The translations under genes and the position numbers were made by a program. The notes beneath the pieces were generated by a model. That model was not told the origin of the DNA, searched no databases, and saw only the letters and a program-made list of their open reading frames with translations. From DATBHZ01 sp036557185 (GTDB lineage: Bacteria; Actinomycetota; Acidimicrobiia; IMCC26256; JAENVU01), in assembly GCA_036557185.1 (NCBI GenBank), contig DATBHZ010000030.1:1-54128 (forward strand): 54,128 bases of DNA, written 5' to 3'. Each line of letters begins with the position of its first letter. Position 1 is the first letter of the stretch. Of the stretch, positions 1-7,637 are shown piece by piece.

Positions 1-2
1 CC

Positions 3-98
3 CCGAAGATCGTCCACCACTGTGATCGAGGCGCCCGGGAGCTCGCGGGCTCGGTGCGTATGCTCTCCCCGGTGTTCACGCCGGGAGCCCGTCGCTGA
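3..98 (+). CDS. Possible 3' end of an upstream gene, cut by the window edge
   Basis: Reading frame 3 is open from the window edge for 31 codons and stops with TGA at 96-98. That stop overlaps the ATG of the next gene as TGATG, the kind of stop/start overlap seen many times in this window, so it may be the tail of the preceding operon member. No family can be recognised from 31 residues. Two other frames, including one on the minus strand starting GTG at 79, are also open to the edge and have similar third-position GC. The call is therefore weak. Confidence 0.3.
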   Translation, partial: PKIVHHCDRGARELAGSVRMLSPVFTPGARR

Positions 99-2149
99 TG
101 GCAGCTGCGCTCTCGCCGGGTGAGTACCTGCTCGGCGCGGCAACCACGGTCGCCATCGTCGGCTCCCTCGGCTGGGGTGCGCACAGGCTCTGCGCGGGCC
201 TCCTTCCGGGATGGCGCGGCATCCCTGTGCGGCTGGCAGAGCTGGTCGTGTTCCTCGCAGCGCTGCTCGGCGCCGCGCTGATCGTAGGTTCGTTCGGATG
301 GCTCACCAGAGGCTGGGTCACCCTGGCCTGCGTGCTCGTAGGGCTCGGGATGGGCTTGCTCGGTACGAGGCTGCGGCTCACTCCGATTCCCCTGGAGCCG
401 TCACCCCCGGTACGACGCGAGCACGCGATCGTCGCGGTCTGCGGTGTCGCGCTCGTGTCGGCACAGTGGATCAGCCACACGGTCGCGACCTGGGGCGTCG
501 GGATGACCGAGGGCGACACCCTCTGGTACCACGGCAGCTTCGCGGCGAGGTTGGTGCAGCTGGGAAGGGTTGATGTGCTCCCCGGCGTCGGGCCCGAGGC
601 GCAGCGGTTCTTTCCGATCAACACCCAGCTCCTCCACGCCGTGGCCTTCCTGCCGTTCGGTCGTGACCTGCTCTCCCCGGCGGTGAACCTACTGTTCTTC
701 GTGATCGCGCTGCTGGCAGCGTGGTGCATCGGCCGGACGCGCGGGCTCGGACCGCTCTGCGTGCTCGGCGCGGCGCTGGTGCTCGGTCTGCCGACGATTG
801 CCGGGACCCAACCCGGCCAGGCGACGAACGACGTTGCGTGCGCCGCGCTGCTCCTCGCCGGTGTCGCGCTCGTGATCGAGGGCAGCACCTACGCCGCTCC
901 CGCGGCGATCGCGGCCATTGCCGGCGGGCTGGGTGTCGGCACGAAGCTCACCGTGGGCCTGGCCGTGGGGCTGCTGGTCCTCGGCGTCGTGGTGTTCGCG
1001 CTCCGCGACCGCAGACCATGGACGGCGTTGATCGCCTGCGTCGCTCTGCTGGGGTCGAGCGTGTACTGGTTCGCGCGCAACTGGGCACTGCTCGGCACCC
1101 CGCTCCCGTGGGCGCACATCACCATCGGCCCGCTGCATCTCGACCAGACGGCCCAGCTCCCGAAGAAGAGCGCGATCGCGAACTATCTGACCGACGGTCA
1201 CGTGATCAACCACGTCTGGATACCGGGCCTGTTCGACACGCTCGGCCCGCTGTGGCCGGTCGTCCTCCTCGGGATCGTCGCGGGGCTCGTCGTGACGATC
1301 GCACCGCGCCGGACGCGCCTGGAGCGCCTCGCAGGTCTCGTCGCGTGCGCGGCCGCGTTCGAGTTCCTGGTCACGCCCTACGTCATGGAATTCGGCGGTG
1401 GGCTCTTCACCGCGACCGTGCGCTACGGCGCGCCGATCTTCCTGCTCGGCATCACGCTGATGCCGCTGGGGGTGTGCGCGGAGCGTTGGACCAGCCTCTG
1501 GACGCGCGCGCTGTGGGTCGTGATGGCGGCGATCATGATCGTCAACGCACTCCGGCCGCTGCGCGCGCGGCTCGCACCGTGGGCGACGCAGGACCTCGGT
1601 GTGGCGCTGCTCGTCGGGTTCGTGGTGCTGGCCGCCGGTACTGCGCTCGTGCTGGGCATGGTCACGCCGCGCTGGTCGTGGCGCGCGCTCGCGGTCGTCG
1701 CCGTCGGTGCACTCGTGATCGTCGCCGGCCTGGGCTGGTTCGTGCAGCGCCACTACCTCTCGCGTCGATACGTCGATGCGGGGATCGACCTCGACGCAGT
1801 CGACGCGTACCTCCAGCGCGGCGGGTTCGGCCGCGTGCTGGTCGTCGGGACGATCCAGTACTACCCGCTCTTCGGTGCGGACTTCGGGAACGAGCTCATC
1901 GTGCCGAAGGAGCCGCGCCACGGCACGCCTTTGGAGCGCTGCAAGGAGTGGCGGCGAACCTTGACGAAGGCGAACGCGGACTACCTCGTGTACGGACCGC
2001 GGGGAGGTCTCGACATCACGCCGCGCTCGTGGGCGCTCACCGATCCCGCGTTGCGTCCCGTCGTGGTCGAGCGCAACGGCGGAGCGCTCTACAGGATCGA
2101 AGGGCCGCTCGCCCCCGCCGGTTGCAAGGACGCGGTGGGCGCGCTCTGA
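98..2149 (+). CDS. Polytopic membrane protein, GT-C glycosyltransferase-like
   Basis: A 683-residue protein with roughly a dozen hydrophobic helices spread over residues 10-550 and a soluble C-terminal tail of about 130 residues. The stretch GDTLWYHG, with its Asp near residue 140, lies in the first large extracytoplasmic loop after a helix. An acidic residue there is typical of GT-C enzymes that use polyprenyl-phosphate sugars, but no specific family is recognised. A GGGAG at 82-86 sits about 11 bases before the ATG and supports this start. The gene lies just before a lipid-catabolism operon, yet by fold it belongs with the envelope-glycan genes further right. An alternative is a non-enzymatic O-antigen-type membrane protein. 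Confidence 0.75.
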   Translation: MAAALSPGEYLLGAATTVAIVGSLGWGAHRLCAGLLPGWRGIPVRLAELVVFLAALLGAALIVGSFGWLTRGWVTLACVLVGLGMGLLGTRLRLTPIPLEPSPPVRREHAIVAVCGVALVSAQWISHTVATWGVGMTEGDTLWYHGSFAARLVQLGRVDVLPGVGPEAQRFFPINTQLLHAVAFLPFGRDLLSPAVNLLFFVIALLAAWCIGRTRGLGPLCVLGAALVLGLPTIAGTQPGQATNDVACAALLLAGVALVIEGSTYAAPAAIAAIAGGLGVGTKLTVGLAVGLLVLGVVVFALRDRRPWTALIACVALLGSSVYWFARNWALLGTPLPWAHITIGPLHLDQTAQLPKKSAIANYLTDGHVINHVWIPGLFDTLGPLWPVVLLGIVAGLVVTIAPRRTRLERLAGLVACAAAFEFLVTPYVMEFGGGLFTATVRYGAPIFLLGITLMPLGVCAERWTSLWTRALWVVMAAIMIVNALRPLRARLAPWATQDLGVALLVGFVVLAAGTALVLGMVTPRWSWRALAVVAVGALVIVAGLGWFVQRHYLSRRYVDAGIDLDAVDAYLQRGGFGRVLVVGTIQYYPLFGADFGNELIVPKEPRHGTPLERCKEWRRTLTKANADYLVYGPRGGLDITPRSWALTDPALRPVVVERNGGALYRIEGPLAPAGCKDAVGAL

Positions 2150-2174
2150 GCAACGCTCGCGCGCTGTGCACAAG

Positions 2175-2204
2175 TTGACGTTGGCGTCACCAAAGCGGTA
2201 ACAA
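2175..2204 (+). promoter_or_regulatory. Promoter with embedded palindromic operator for the MaoC/Ltp2-like operon
   Basis: TTGACG at 2175-2180 can serve as a -35 box and is also the left arm of the palindrome TGACGTTGGCGTCA (2176-2189). A TAACAA at 2199-2204, 18 bases downstream, can serve as the -10 box and lies 8 bases before the ATG at 2213. The transcript would be nearly leaderless. The palindrome matches the YTGAC-N6-GTCA family found upstream of other catabolic operons in this window. Confidence 0.6.
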
Positions 2205-2212
2205 ATCGCCCG

Positions 2213-2644
2213 ATGCCGGCGACCGAGCGAGTCTTCGAAGACGTGCGGGAAGGCGACGAGGCGCCCGAGTTCTCGACCGAGCTCACGCGTACCGACCTCG
2301 TCCAATACGCGGGTGCTTCGGGCGATTTCAACCCGATGCACCACGACGAGGTGAGCGCGCAGGCGTCCGGGCTCCCCAGCGTGTTCGGTCACGGGATGTA
2401 CACCGCCGGGATCCTCGCCAAGGCGATCACCGACTACGTGGGCGTCGGCAACCTGCGGCTCTACAAGATCCGCTTCACGAAGCAGACCTGGCCCGGCGAG
2501 CAGCTCACGACGCACGTCAAGGTTGAGCGGAAGTACGAAGAGAGCGGCGAGCACCGCGTCGACCTCGACTGCTCCGTCACCAACGCCGACGGCGAGGCGA
2601 AGCTCACCGGGGTCGCGGTCGCCGCCCTGCCCTCGAGAGGCTGA
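2213..2644 (+). CDS. MaoC-like (R)-specific enoyl-CoA hydratase / dehydratase
   Basis: A 143-residue single hot-dog domain. The hydratase-2 motif is complete: YAGASGDFNPMHHDE at residues 32-46, with Asp38 and His43 as the expected catalytic pair. This family hydrates trans-2-enoyl-CoA. In mycobacteria related MaoC proteins (ChsH1/ChsH2) hydrate steroid side-chain enoyl-CoAs and work with DUF35 and Ltp2 partners. Here the same three kinds of protein follow in one operon: the DUF35 gene begins 6 bases after this stop. The start is fixed by the -10 box 8 bases upstream. A fatty-acid rather than steroid substrate is possible. Confidence 0.85.
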   Translation: MPATERVFEDVREGDEAPEFSTELTRTDLVQYAGASGDFNPMHHDEVSAQASGLPSVFGHGMYTAGILAKAITDYVGVGNLRLYKIRFTKQTWPGEQLTTHVKVERKYEESGEHRVDLDCSVTNADGEAKLTGVAVAALPSRG

Positions 2645-2650
2645 GCCGGC

Positions 2651-3067
2651 ATGGCTGCCATGCGCTTCGACCTCCCGTCCCCGGAGCACGACACCCAGCC
2701 CTTCTGGGATGCGACCAAGGAAGGCCGGCTCCTGATCAAGCACTGTGCCGACTGCGGGCGCTACCACTTCTATCCCCGCACCTTCTGCCCGTACTGCTGG
2801 AGCGAGAACGTCGACTGGGCGGAGGCGAGCGGCAAAGCGACCCTCTACACGTGGTCGATCGTGCGCCAGAACGACCTTCCGCCGTGGCCCGAGCGCGTGC
2901 CGTACGTCGCTGCCGTCGTCGACCTCGCGGAGGGCCCGAGGATGATGACCAACGTCGTCGACTGCGACTTCGACGATCTCGAGATGGGGATGGAGCTGAC
3001 CGCCGTCTTCCACCCGACGAGCGACGACGTGACCATCGTGCAGTTCCGTCCTGCGAAGGCTGCATGA
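2651..3067 (+). CDS. DUF35 OB-fold / zinc-ribbon protein, copy 1
   Basis: A 138-residue protein with a rubredoxin-like zinc ribbon formed by Cys32, Cys35, Cys46 and Cys49, followed by an OB-fold of about 80 residues. DUF35 proteins pair with thiolase-like enzymes. In steroid degradation the DUF35 part of ChsH2 is needed for the retro-aldol cleavage done by Ltp2. The gene sits between MaoC and an AhpD-like gene, overlaps the latter by ATGA, and is two genes upstream of a second DUF35 copy with cysteines at the same positions. A second ATG lies three codons in and cannot be excluded as the start. Confidence 0.85.
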   Translation: MAAMRFDLPSPEHDTQPFWDATKEGRLLIKHCADCGRYHFYPRTFCPYCWSENVDWAEASGKATLYTWSIVRQNDLPPWPERVPYVAAVVDLAEGPRMMTNVVDCDFDDLEMGMELTAVFHPTSDDVTIVQFRPAKAA

Positions 3068-3411
3068 CGCCGCCGGAATCGGACTGGAGCTTCCCCTTCG
3101 AGGAGCAGCTCCACGAGGTCTTCCCGTCGCTGCACGACGCGCAGTCGTCGTGGCTGAGCCAGATCGACTCGCTCCGAGCGCCGGACCGCAAGACCCACGA
3201 GCTGATCCGTCTCGCGTGCACCGTGAGCTTGCGCAACCCTGCCGGCATCCACCGTCATGCGCAGCTCGCGCGCGAGGTCGGTGCCGAGTGGGACGAGGTG
3301 CTCGGCACGATCATGCTCACGGTCCCCGCGTTCGGCCTCCTGGCGGCGGTGGAGGCGATGCCGTTCGCACGTGAGGGATTCGACGCCGCACAGCTCCCGG
3401 AATCGGACTGA
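3064..3411 (+). CDS. Carboxymuconolactone decarboxylase / AhpD-like protein lacking CxxC
   Basis: A 115-residue helical protein. The stretch LIRLACTVSLRNPAGIHRHAQLA resembles the core helix of the CMD/AhpD fold, including the conserved His, but the CxxC pair of peroxidase-type AhpD is absent. It is therefore unlikely to act as an alkylhydroperoxidase. The ATG overlaps the stop of DUF35 copy 1, which suggests translational coupling and a role alongside the MaoC / DUF35 / Ltp2-like set. Such small proteins are seen near acyl-CoA and aromatic catabolic genes, but this one's reaction is unknown. Confidence 0.65.
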   Translation: MTPPESDWSFPFEEQLHEVFPSLHDAQSSWLSQIDSLRAPDRKTHELIRLACTVSLRNPAGIHRHAQLAREVGAEWDEVLGTIMLTVPAFGLLAAVEAMPFAREGFDAAQLPESD

Positions 3412-3420
3412 GACGGCAAC

Positions 3421-3837
3421 GTGTCGGTCCCGTTTCGCATCCTGCCGCGCGTCACCGACCAGAACCGGCACTTCTGGGAGGGTGGCCGCGACGGCAAGCT
3501 GCAGTTCCTGCGATGCGACAAATGTGGTTACTACATCCACCCGCCGACGCCGATCTGCCCGCGCTGTCATTCCAAGTCGCTCTCGGTGACGCCGGTCTCG
3601 GGTGACGCGGCGCTGTACAGCTACACCGTCAATCACCAGGCGTGGATGCCGGGACCCGAGCTGCCGTACGTCGTCGCCATCGTCGAGCTCCCCGAGCAGG
3701 AAGGTCTGCGGCTCACGACCAATCTCGTCAACTGCGACCTCGACGCGATCGCGATCGGCATGCCCGTCCGGGTCACCTTCGAGAATCACGACGACGAGGT
3801 GTGGATCCCGCTGTTCGAGCCCGCGGAGCAGCGATGA
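3421..3837 (+). CDS. DUF35 OB-fold / zinc-ribbon protein, copy 2
   Basis: A 138-residue protein starting at GTG, 9 bases after the AhpD-like stop. Its zinc ribbon is Cys32, Cys35, Cys46 and Cys49, the same positions as in the copy at 2651-3067, but the rest of the sequence has diverged. Its stop overlaps the start of the Ltp2-like thiolase as ATGA, so this copy is the more likely direct partner of that enzyme. Established knowledge: a DUF35 protein and Ltp2 form the side-chain aldolase of steroid catabolism. Why the operon carries two DUF35 proteins is not clear. Confidence 0.87.
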   Translation: MSVPFRILPRVTDQNRHFWEGGRDGKLQFLRCDKCGYYIHPPTPICPRCHSKSLSVTPVSGDAALYSYTVNHQAWMPGPELPYVVAIVELPEQEGLRLTTNLVNCDLDAIAIGMPVRVTFENHDDEVWIPLFEPAEQR

Positions 3838-5063
3838 GCGCACTCACACGCGACGAGCTGACGATCGAGCGCCGCGCAGTGATCAGTGGTGTCGGTCAAT
3901 CCGACATCGGGCGCCGCCTCTACCGCGACCCGCTCGAGCTCACGCTCGATGCCTGCCTCGCGGCGATCGACGACGCGGGTCTCACCACCGCCGACATCGA
4001 CGGCATCTCGACGTATCCCGGCCCGATGGCCACGCCTCCGGGATTCAGCGGTGCGGGCGCGGTCGACGTGCACGACGCACTGCGTCTCGAGGTCGGCTGG
4101 TGGAACGGCGGCATCGAGCTGCCGGGCCAGCTCGGCTCCGTGGTCGATGCGTGTCTCGCTGTCGCGGCCGGGCTCGCGACCCACGTCCTCTGTTTCCGGA
4201 GCGTGTGGGAGGGGAGCGCGCAGGGCGACCAGGGCCGTGCCTCGACGATGCCCGGTGGGGGAGGCGGCGGAGGCGGCGGCGGGTTCCGCGCGTCCGGTTT
4301 CATGGAGTGGACGCTGCCGTTCACTGCGCCGTCCGCGGCCGTCTGGATCGCGATGATGGCGCAACGCCACTTCTACGAGTTCGGCACCACGCGTGAGCAG
4401 CTCGCGCAGATCGCCCTCAACGCGCGCAAGAACGCCGGCGTCAACCCGAAGGCGATCTACCGCGATCCGATGACGATGGACGACTATCTCAACGTCCGGA
4501 TGGTCTCGAGCCCGCTCTGCCTCTACGACTGCGACGTGCCGTGCGACGGTGGAACCGCCGCGATCGTGTCGCGCGTCGACACCGTCGACGACCTTCGGAA
4601 GCCTCCGATCCAGGTCGAGGCGGTCGGGACGGCTCTGCGCGGCAGGCCGAGCTGGGACCAGTTCGACGATCTCACGACGATGGCGTGCCGCGACGCCGGA
4701 GCGCAGCTCTGGGCGCGCACGGACCTGACGCCGGGCGACGTCCAGCTGGCGGAGATGTACGACGGCTTCTCGTTCATCACGATGGCGTGGCTCGAGGCCA
4801 TGGGCTTCTGCGGCAGGGGCGAGTCCGGCCCGTTCGTCGAAGGCGGGGAGCGGATCGCGCGCGACGGCGTGCTGCCGCTCAACACGCACGGCGGGCAGCT
4901 GAGCGCCGGCCGGCTGCACGGGTACGGCTTCCTGCACGAGGCGTGTGTGCAGCTCTGGGGCGAGGCGGGCGAGCGTCAGGTGCCGGGCGACCCCGAGGTC
5001 GGCGTGGCGTGCGCCGGCGGCGGCCCGCTCGCAGGCGCACTCCTCCTCACCCGCCACCGCTGA
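3834..5063 (+). CDS. Ltp2-like thiolase-fold lipid-transfer protein (probable acyl-CoA aldolase)
   Basis: A 409-residue protein of the SCP-x/lipid-transfer thiolase family. The C-terminal signature NTHGGQLSAGRLHGYG and the segment CDVPCDGGTAAIV match the non-condensing Ltp branch rather than biosynthetic thiolases. Ltp2 cleaves a beta-hydroxyacyl-CoA of a steroid side chain by retro-aldol reaction, using a DUF35 partner; the overlapping upstream DUF35 gene fits. Residues 141-150 are ten consecutive glycines in a predicted surface loop, encoded by mixed GGN codons, with the frame intact on both sides. The ATG at 3834 is chosen for the ATGA overlap. Steroid specificity is inferred. Confidence 0.85.
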   Translation: MSALTRDELTIERRAVISGVGQSDIGRRLYRDPLELTLDACLAAIDDAGLTTADIDGISTYPGPMATPPGFSGAGAVDVHDALRLEVGWWNGGIELPGQLGSVVDACLAVAAGLATHVLCFRSVWEGSAQGDQGRASTMPGGGGGGGGGGFRASGFMEWTLPFTAPSAAVWIAMMAQRHFYEFGTTREQLAQIALNARKNAGVNPKAIYRDPMTMDDYLNVRMVSSPLCLYDCDVPCDGGTAAIVSRVDTVDDLRKPPIQVEAVGTALRGRPSWDQFDDLTTMACRDAGAQLWARTDLTPGDVQLAEMYDGFSFITMAWLEAMGFCGRGESGPFVEGGERIARDGVLPLNTHGGQLSAGRLHGYGFLHEACVQLWGEAGERQVPGDPEVGVACAGGGPLAGALLLTRHR

Positions 5064-5084
5064 GCCCACCTGACCGGGCGCAGT

Positions 5085-5090
5085 TAGCCT
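5085..5090 (+). promoter_or_regulatory. Probable -10 box, leaderless start
   Basis: TAGCCT lies 6 bases before the GTG at 5097 in a gap of only 33 bases after the thiolase stop. This fits a separate leaderless transcript for the glycosyltransferase-like gene. No clear -35 box is seen. Confidence 0.5.
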
Positions 5091-5096
5091 CGCACC

Positions 5097-6458
5097 GTGC
5101 CTCGCCAGGGTCGGCGTCGCTCGTTCGCGACCATCCTCCTCCTGATCCTCGGGGTCGCGCTCGTCGTACGCGTCGCGTTCGTCGTGTTCGTGGCGCGCGA
5201 CGACAACCACTTCTACGACGCCGCGTACTACGAGCTCCAAGCGCGCACGATCGCCGACGGCCACGGCTACACGGACCCGTTCCAATACCTCCCTGGGCAT
5301 CCGCACCGAGCGCTTCCTTCAGCGCAGCACCCGCCGTTGACGGTCCTCGCGCTGGTACCCGTGGCCTGGATCGGCAACGAGCTGGGCGTCACCGACAAGA
5401 CGTCGCAGACTGCGATGCGCATCGAGATCGCGCTCGTCGGGCTGCTCGGCGTCGCGCTGATCGGGCTGCTCGGCCGTGAGGTGGCCGGCGACCGCACGGG
5501 GCTCGTGGCCGCGGGGATCGCAGCGGTGTATCCCTACCTCTGGGTCAACGACGGCCTCATCATGTCGGAGGCGTTCGCGGTCGTGCTCGTGACCGTCGCA
5601 ATGCTCCTGACATTGCGGATCGCCAGCGGCCCGACACTCTGGAAGGCGCTCGCGTTGGGCCTCGTGTGCGGGCTCGCCGCGCTCGCGCGTGCCGAGCTCA
5701 TCCTCCTCGCGCCTCTGTTCGGCATCCCGCTGCTCTGGGCGTTCCGCGGCGTGCCGTGGGGGCGGCGACTTGCAGCGGTGGCGCTCGTGGGTGCGGGGAC
5801 GGTCGCGGTCCTGGCGCCGTGGATCGGCTACAACCTGAGCCGCTTCCAGGACCCCATCTTCGTGTCGACCAACGACGGCATCGCGCTCCTCGGCTCGAAC
5901 TGCCCTTCCGTGTACCGCGGCGGCGGGACAGGGCTGACCGATCTGAGCGGGTGCATCCCCAAGAACCCGCCGAAGGGCGACGACTCCGTCGCGTCGACCG
6001 TGTACCGGCACCGTGCCACTCACTACATGCGTGATCACGCCGGACGGCTGGTCGCCGTGGAGCTCGCGCGCATCGGGCGCGACTGGGGTGTCTTCCGTCC
6101 CGGCGACATGCTGTCCTTCGGTGTCAACGAGGGGCGTCCGAGGTGGGTGACGGGCCTCGGGATGGTCGTCTACTACCCGCTGGTGCTGCTCGGCATCGCC
6201 GGTGTCGTGCTGCTCCGGCGACGAAAGATCCGGCAGTGGCCATTGCTCATGCCGCCGCTCGTGGTCACCGTTGCAACCGTCGTGTCGTTCGGTCAGACAC
6301 GCTTTCGAGTGCCGGCCGAGCCCAGCATCGTGGTGCTCGCCTCGGTCACGATCGTTGCCATCGTGTCGCGCTGGTGGCCCGGCGAGCAGGCGGCAGCGGA
6401 TCAGGCAGATTCAGCGCCCGCACCTTCGAGCGCGATCGAGGCGAGCTCCTCCAGCTGA
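5097..6458 (+). CDS. GT-C membrane glycosyltransferase (ArnT/PMT-like)
   Basis: A 453-residue protein with about ten membrane helices. After the first helix comes DDNHFYDAAYYE (residues 35-46), the acidic loop motif of GT39/GT83-type transferases that move a sugar from a polyprenyl phosphate to an extracytoplasmic acceptor. The GTG start is supported by a TAGCCT box 6 bases upstream. The 3' end overlaps the convergent acyl-CoA dehydrogenase by 58 bases. Donor and acceptor cannot be told from sequence. Confidence 0.8.
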   Translation: MPRQGRRRSFATILLLILGVALVVRVAFVVFVARDDNHFYDAAYYELQARTIADGHGYTDPFQYLPGHPHRALPSAQHPPLTVLALVPVAWIGNELGVTDKTSQTAMRIEIALVGLLGVALIGLLGREVAGDRTGLVAAGIAAVYPYLWVNDGLIMSEAFAVVLVTVAMLLTLRIASGPTLWKALALGLVCGLAALARAELILLAPLFGIPLLWAFRGVPWGRRLAAVALVGAGTVAVLAPWIGYNLSRFQDPIFVSTNDGIALLGSNCPSVYRGGGTGLTDLSGCIPKNPPKGDDSVASTVYRHRATHYMRDHAGRLVAVELARIGRDWGVFRPGDMLSFGVNEGRPRWVTGLGMVVYYPLVLLGIAGVVLLRRRKIRQWPLLMPPLVVTVATVVSFGQTRFRVPAEPSIVVLASVTIVAIVSRWWPGEQAAADQADSAPAPSSAIEASSSS

Positions 6459-7537
6459 TCGCTCGCGCCGCCTGCAATGTGCTGCAGGGTGAGCAGGCGC
6501 TTGTAGTACAGGTGGATGTCGTGCTCCCAGGTGAATCCGATGCCACCGTGCACCTGGATGGCCGACGCGCCGACCTGGTACAGGCCGTCGGAGGCCGCCG
6601 CGAGCGCGAGTGTCGTCGCGCGATGGCGCTCGCCGGCATCGGCCGCGTCGCAGGCCCAGCAGGCGTAGTAGCCCGCGGCTCGGCTCAGCTCGACGGCTCG
6701 GAGCATGTCTGCGCACAGGTGCTGCACCGCCTGGAACGATCCGATCGGCCGGTCGAATTGCCGCCGCGTCTTCGCGTACTCGACCGCGATGTCGAGCGCT
6801 CGTGATGCCGCGCCGACGCCGTCGACCACCATCGCGACACGCGTGCGGTCGACGGTCGCCGCGAGAGCACCGAGCGTGTCGTCGCCCGCGAGCCGTCTGG
6901 CCGGCGCAGCGTCGAAGGTGACGGTCGCCTCCTTGCGCGTCCCGTCGACCGTCGGCGCGGGCGTGCGGCGCACGCCGAGAGCGCGCGCGTCCACCTCGAA
7001 CAGACCGAGCGCGCCGTCGGCGTCGCGCCCGCTGACGACGAGCACGTCCGCTCCTGCACCGTCGGCCACGTGCACCTTCTCGCCGGTCAGCGTCGTCTCC
7101 GTGCCCGAGCCGGCCGCCTCGACCGACGGTGCTTGCCAAGCCGCTCGACGTCCCGCCTCGTAGATCGCGAGCGCGCCGACCCGCGCCCCGGACGCCAGAT
7201 CGGGCAGGAGCCGCTCCTGATCCTCCGCGCTCCCGGCGAGCGCCACCGCGCTCACCGCTCCGACCGCGCTCGAGGTGAACGGGCCGGGATGGACCGCGCG
7301 CCCGAGCTCCTCGAGCACCGTGGCCATGTCGACCATGCCCATCCCTGCGCCGCCGTACGGCTCGGGCGCGAGCAGGCCCGTCACCCCGAGCTCGGCGAGC
7401 CCGTTCCAGACCGCATCCGTCGTGCCGCGCTCGTCGTCGAGCATCGATCGGACGTACGTGGTCGGTGCGCGGTCGGCGAGGAAGCGCCGGACGCTGTCGC
7501 GCAGCATCTCCTGGTCGGCGGAGAATTCGAAGTCCAC
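6401..7537 (-). CDS. Acyl-CoA dehydrogenase (FadE type), probable partner subunit
   Basis: A 378-residue acyl-CoA dehydrogenase starting VDFEFSADQEMLRDSVRRF. The GTG at 7537 is chosen because GGGAGGG (7552-7546) stands 8 bases upstream and the family N-terminus begins here; the frame is open further upstream. The C-terminal segment QVHGGIGFTWEHDIHLYYKR is the usual family motif with its Glu and Arg. FAD-dependent alpha,beta-dehydrogenation of an acyl-CoA is expected. It is divergent from a second dehydrogenase at 7638, with an operator palindrome between them. Actinobacterial steroid catabolism uses heteromeric FadE pairs, which is a plausible arrangement here. Confidence 0.88.
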   Translation of the reverse strand: MDFEFSADQEMLRDSVRRFLADRAPTTYVRSMLDDERGTTDAVWNGLAELGVTGLLAPEPYGGAGMGMVDMATVLEELGRAVHPGPFTSSAVGAVSAVALAGSAEDQERLLPDLASGARVGALAIYEAGRRAAWQAPSVEAAGSGTETTLTGEKVHVADGAGADVLVVSGRDADGALGLFEVDARALGVRRTPAPTVDGTRKEATVTFDAAPARRLAGDDTLGALAATVDRTRVAMVVDGVGAASRALDIAVEYAKTRRQFDRPIGSFQAVQHLCADMLRAVELSRAAGYYACWACDAADAGERHRATTLALAAASDGLYQVGASAIQVHGGIGFTWEHDIHLYYKRLLTLQHIAGGASDQLEELASIALEGAGAESA

Positions 7538-7589
7538 GCAGCGGTCCCTCCCGGTCGACGCGAGGTGCGCGATGGCGCGGTCGACGTTT

Positions 7590-7630
7590 CCTGACGCCAA
7601 TGTCAGGGAACGGACGATAGCGGGTACCGT
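7590..7630 (+). promoter_or_regulatory. Palindromic operator and leaderless promoter between divergent acyl-CoA dehydrogenases
   Basis: CCTGAC-GCCAAT-GTCAGG (7590-7607) is a perfect 6-base inverted repeat with a 6-base spacer, flanked by further near-symmetric TTT/GAA bases. A TACCGT box at 7625-7630 lies 7 bases before the ATG at 7638. The palindrome therefore covers the -35 position of the rightward promoter and lies 53 bases upstream of the leftward GTG. Binding could control both genes. Confidence 0.65.
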
Positions 7631-7637
7631 GGCGCGC

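Noticed and set aside
1..79. A minus-strand frame starting GTG at 79 and open to the window edge, which could be the start of a divergent gene
   Set aside because: It has no -10 box or ribosome site, and a plus-strand frame ending in a TGATG overlap is equally open. There is not enough sequence to decide, so only the plus-strand option is listed, with low confidence.
72..98. A possible eight-codon leaderless leader ORF (TATGCT at 59-64, then GTG at 72) ending on the ATG at 98
   Set aside because: It is in the same frame as the possible upstream gene tail, so it cannot be told apart from that gene's last codons.
2176..2189. Assignment of the repeated palindrome to KstR or KstR2, the known steroid regulators
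   Set aside because: The KstR and KstR2 motifs I know have different cores (AAC..GTT type and a longer AAGCA-type palindrome). TGAC-N6-GTCA does not match them, so no regulator name is given.
689..3013. A very long open frame on the minus strand across the first membrane protein and MaoC genes
   Set aside because: It is antisense to well-supported genes and has low-complexity Arg/Asp/Glu/His-rich content. Long shadow frames are expected when third positions are almost all G or C.
4254..4283. The ten-glycine run in the Ltp2-like gene considered as a sequencing or frameshift error
   Set aside because: The frame is intact on both sides, the codons vary (GGT, GGG, GGA, GGC), and the flanks fit the family, so it is treated as a real loop.
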